Below, piece by piece: positions 61,701 to 64,000 of a DNA stretch of 64,000 nucleotides. The first letter of the stretch is position 1, and the number at the start of each line of letters is the position of its first letter. The DNA lies in contig OZ241842.1 of assembly GCA_965202675.1 (NCBI GenBank), positions 2,728,001 to 2,792,000 on the forward strand, written 5' to 3'. The position numbers were made by a program, and so were the translations under genes. The notes beneath the pieces were generated by a model that did no database searches, was not told the DNA's origin, and worked only from the letters and a program-made list of their open reading frames with translations. This stretch comes from CATQHD01 sp965202675. Lineage in GTDB: Bacteria; Actinomycetota; Acidimicrobiia; Spongiisociales; Spongiisociaceae.

Positions 61701-63041
61701 GTGACCTCCCAATCCGAGGAATCGGCTCCCAGCGCCCTGCTCTCGTTCACCGCCGAGAACGCCCGCTCGTACCGAGACGAGGCCACCCTGTCGTTGCTCG
61801 CGACCCGGCTCGCCGCCGAGGGGGTGCCGCGGTCGCTGACGCCCGCCGGCATGGCCAAGCCGGTGCGGGTGTTGCCCGCGGCCGGGATCTTCGGCGCCAA
61901 CGCTTCGGGCAAGACTACGATCCTGCGGGCGATGGCCGACATGAGGAACCTGGTGCTGACCTCCTTTGTACAGGGCTCCCGCGGTACGCCGATCCTCCGC
62001 GAACGGTTCCTGCTCGACTCTGCTTCTCAGGACTGCCCTACCCGTTTCGAGGTAGATCTGATCTTGGAGGGCGTGCGCTGGGTATACGGTTTTTCAGTCG
62101 ACGACGAGCAGGTGCGGGAGGAGTACGCCTACCACTGGCCGCGCGGCCGACAAGCCCTGGTCTTCCAACGCGACAGCGACTCGGTGGACTTCGGTTCCCG
62201 ATTTAAGGCCGAGGACCGATCTCTAGAAAATCTGATGCGCGACAATTCGCTGTTGCTGTCTGTCGCTGGAACAACCGGCAACGACCAGTTGGGTTCTTTG
62301 TCTGACTGGTTTTCTGACAATGTTTTTCTGGTTGAAGCATCAAACCAGATGAGTCGGGCTTTGTACACTGCTCAAAAGGCTCAAGAACAGAGCTATAAGG
62401 CAAGAATACGTTCTCTGTTAGACGCAGCAGACTTAGGTATTATTAATCTCAATGTGGAAAAACTAGGAGGGCCTTTTGCCGAACGCCTTGCTTTCGCTAA
62501 GCACATAATTGATGGGAGAGGGGAGATTGATATTTCCGAAATTAGAGGTACAGTTCCACCGATAATCAAAATAAGTCTTACACATAAAAATTCTGCCTAC
62601 AAAGAGGTTCATTTTGATTGGGAAGATGAGTCGAACGGGACAGTGGCTTGGGTGAGCCTGATTGGACCAATGTTGGATGCACTTGACAGAGGCCGAGTGC
62701 TACTGATTGACGAATTAGATGCCAGCTTGCACCCCCATCTTGTGGCGCGGGTTATCCGAATATTTCAAGATCCTCAAACCAACCCGCGGTGCGCCCAGCT
62801 CATCTTTAATTCTCACGATGTAAAAGTATTGGAAGATAGAGAAAAATGGGCTTTAGGGCGGGACCAAATATGGTTCGCTGAAAAATACAACGATGGTGAT
62901 ACAAAGCTTTATGCTCTGGATAATTTTGGACCACGACGTGATGAGGCAATACATCATCGCTATTATCAAGGGAGATACGGAGCAGTACCGGTGATAAACG
63001 ATGCCGCAATTTATCAACCATTGATATCTACTACCGTATAA
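61701..63041 (+). CDS. RloA/AbiL-like AAA ATPase (OLD/ABC-type ATP-binding protein)
   Basis: 446 residues from GTG 61701. The N-terminal strand LLSFTAENARSYRDEATLSL resembles the 'fxnFrSf' start of AAA_15/21 ATPases. Walker A is FGANASGKT (64-72). Walker B with D-loop is VLLIDELDASLHPHL (333-347), followed by the switch region LIFNSHD. This SMC/OLD-like organisation with a long middle insertion is typical of ATPases paired with RloB. The gene abuts the RloB-like gene with one base between. By family precedent the pair acts in abortive-infection-type defence. The 5' ~500 bp are GC-rich, the rest AT-rich. Confidence 0.87.
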   Translation: MTSQSEESAPSALLSFTAENARSYRDEATLSLLATRLAAEGVPRSLTPAGMAKPVRVLPAAGIFGANASGKTTILRAMADMRNLVLTSFVQGSRGTPILRERFLLDSASQDCPTRFEVDLILEGVRWVYGFSVDDEQVREEYAYHWPRGRQALVFQRDSDSVDFGSRFKAEDRSLENLMRDNSLLLSVAGTTGNDQLGSLSDWFSDNVFLVEASNQMSRALYTAQKAQEQSYKARIRSLLDAADLGIINLNVEKLGGPFAERLAFAKHIIDGRGEIDISEIRGTVPPIIKISLTHKNSAYKEVHFDWEDESNGTVAWVSLIGPMLDALDRGRVLLIDELDASLHPHLVARVIRIFQDPQTNPRCAQLIFNSHDVKVLEDREKWALGRDQIWFAEKYNDGDTKLYALDNFGPRRDEAIHHRYYQGRYGAVPVINDAAIYQPLISTTV

Positions 63042-63042
63042 A

Positions 63043-63681
63043 ATGCGTAGGAGAAATGCCCGGAAAAGAAATACAAATTATGTATCAAATGCGCGTCGAG
63101 TAATTCGTGTTCATACTGAAGGAATTGCCACTGAGGTTGATTATCTCACCAAATTAGCTAATCATCATCGTGCAACCATTCGTTTGACCTTTGGGTCAGG
63201 CGGCCAAGTACCCAAGAGCCTGGTTGAACAAGCTTGTCAGGATGAAGACGAACGACGTAGACAACGTCGTCCTAATCCTCCTTATGATTATGACGAGATA
63301 TGGTGTGTGTTTGATGTTGATGAGCATCCCGATATCAACCAAGCGATCAATCGAGCTCGGCAAAAAGGAGTTAAGGTAGCCGTTTCTAATCCTTGTTTTG
63401 AGTTATGGTTGGTGTTGCATAATCAAGATCAAACTGCTTATATTGATCGAAAGGATGTCCAACGGTTGGCGCGGGAATTAGGTCTTATAAAAGGTAAGAG
63501 AATTGATGACTCTTCCTTCAACCTTCTGTTAGAAAAATATGAGGATGCCAAACGGCGGGCAAAAGAGCTCGACCGATGGCACGAAGGAAATGGGTCACCG
63601 CCTCGATCGAATCCAAGCACAGGTGTGTGGCGGTTGGTCGATTCGATCCGAGCTGGCCGTGTCGAGAAAGACACCCCATGA
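63043..63681 (+). CDS. RloB-like (Toprim-related) effector protein
   Basis: 212 residues from ATG 63043. Landmarks of the RloB family: HTEGIATEVDYLTKL (residues 24-38) supplying the conserved glutamate, DEIWCVFDVDEH (about 84-95) with the acidic cluster, and AVSNPCFELWLVLHNQ near residue 114. These correspond to the Toprim-like acidic active site (E, DxD). It is probably the nuclease effector controlled by the RloA-like ATPase. The start is one base after the RloA stop, so expression is coupled. AT-rich. Confidence 0.87.
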   Translation: MRRRNARKRNTNYVSNARRVIRVHTEGIATEVDYLTKLANHHRATIRLTFGSGGQVPKSLVEQACQDEDERRRQRRPNPPYDYDEIWCVFDVDEHPDINQAINRARQKGVKVAVSNPCFELWLVLHNQDQTAYIDRKDVQRLARELGLIKGKRIDDSSFNLLLEKYEDAKRRAKELDRWHEGNGSPPRSNPSTGVWRLVDSIRAGRVEKDTP

Positions 63682-63690
63682 ATCTGTGTG

Positions 63691-64000
63691 TTATTCGGAG
63701 GGGAGGACTGCCAGCCAGCAGACTACGCCGATATCTTCTTCGGTGATTTCTTCCATGGGGTCGGGGGGTGCTACTTTGCGGAGGCCGTAGGAGCGGACTA
63801 CATCGACGATGCTTTGGGTGGCTTCGGTGGGGGAGATGGTCTCGTTTGCCAGGTCTTTGCGGATGGCGCCGAGCTCCGACCGGACCGTGCGGCTCCTCTC
63901 AACCGCCAGAGCATCGTAGGCGGATTCGGCCCCTTCGGGCAGCAAGGCGGCCGGATCGCGCAACACTTCGAGGGCCCATTGCTGGATCGGGCCTACTGAG
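63691..64000 (-). CDS. C-terminal end of an unidentified protein (partial)
   Basis: The minus strand is open from the window edge to a stop at 63691-63693, about 102 residues. It reads VGPIQQWALEVLRDPAALLP near the edge and ends ITEEDIGVVCWLAVLPSE, with the helical stretch RSELGAIRKDLANETISPTE between. The frame continues through the edge, so a start at 63966 is not required. It is convergent with the RloB-like gene, 9 bp away, and GC-rich. I do not recognise the family. Confidence 0.6.
   Translation of the reverse strand, partial: SVGPIQQWALEVLRDPAALLPEGAESAYDALAVERSRTVRSELGAIRKDLANETISPTEATQSIVDVVRSYGLRKVAPPDPMEEITEEDIGVVCWLAVLPSE

Noticed and set aside
55838..63680. Integrative element bounded by the tRNA-fMet 3' end
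   Set aside because: No integrase and no second copy of the tRNA 3' sequence could be found in the window, so only a hotspot hypothesis is kept.

Overview
The window comes from a GC-rich actinobacterium. The threonine/alanine-rich linkers behind the lipoprotein cysteines (runs such as TTTTTTT and TTTAQAA-like tracts), frequent GTG starts, ATGA/GTGA gene overlaps, and the mix of nucleoside-type BMP transporters, Rieske oxygenases and molybdenum hydroxylases suggest an uncultured, possibly marine or host-associated Acidimicrobiia-like lineage. That placement is inference from composition and gene content; no rRNA is present to confirm it.

About two thirds of the window is catabolism and uptake. 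Three BMP-family (purine-nucleoside/simple-base type) ABC importers are present: 1753-6585 (binding protein, ATPase, two permeases), 32144-38167 (two tandem binding proteins, ATPase, two permeases) and 43254-46893 plus its separated binding protein at 50172-51263. Around them lie five Rieske non-heme iron oxygenases (6610, 27767, 42140, 51337, 53333), one complete ferredoxin/ferredoxin-reductase pair (53081, 54448), a three-subunit molybdenum hydroxylase (38311-42110) and the start of a second one (1-266), two cytosine-deaminase/chlorohydrolase-type amidohydrolases, two SDR dehydrogenases, a GcvT-like folate-binding methyltransferase, a FAD-dependent oxidoreductase, an APC permease with an XRE-cupin regulator, and hydrolases. 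Together they look like a modular pathway for importing and oxidatively dismantling N-heterocyclic or N-methylated compounds. An AT-rich palindrome-like motif (ATAGAT-N3-ATCAAT, or the ATCAAT half) precedes six of the transcription units and may mark a common regulon.

The rest is genome defence and DNA repair. A single-chain restriction-modification enzyme lies at 13068-16172. A two-gene helicase operon follows at 16513-23313, including a DnaQ-DinG-RecQ triple fusion. A cytosine methyltransferase plus a MORC/MutL-like GHKL ATPase-nuclease (46964-50103) is wedged between the third transporter's permeases and its binding protein. Beyond an initiator tRNA-Met (55760-55837) lies a defence island: HD phosphohydrolase, two YwgA-like proteins and a TIGR04141/DUF6119-like protein (56026-60144), a fused MNT-HEPN protein (60324-61280), an IS481-type transposase remnant, a RloA/RloB (AbiL-like) pair (61701-63681) and the end of an unknown gene on the minus strand. 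These defence genes are AT-rich in their 3' parts, yet four leading genes (13068, 46964, 56026, 61701) have GC-rich 5' ends.

Three intergenic stretches (16251-16500, 25919-26212, 52490-52840) are copies of one repeat family. Two copies carry a near-consensus sigma-A promoter and a conserved hairpin, so they may be paralogous small-RNA genes or a non-coding mobile element.
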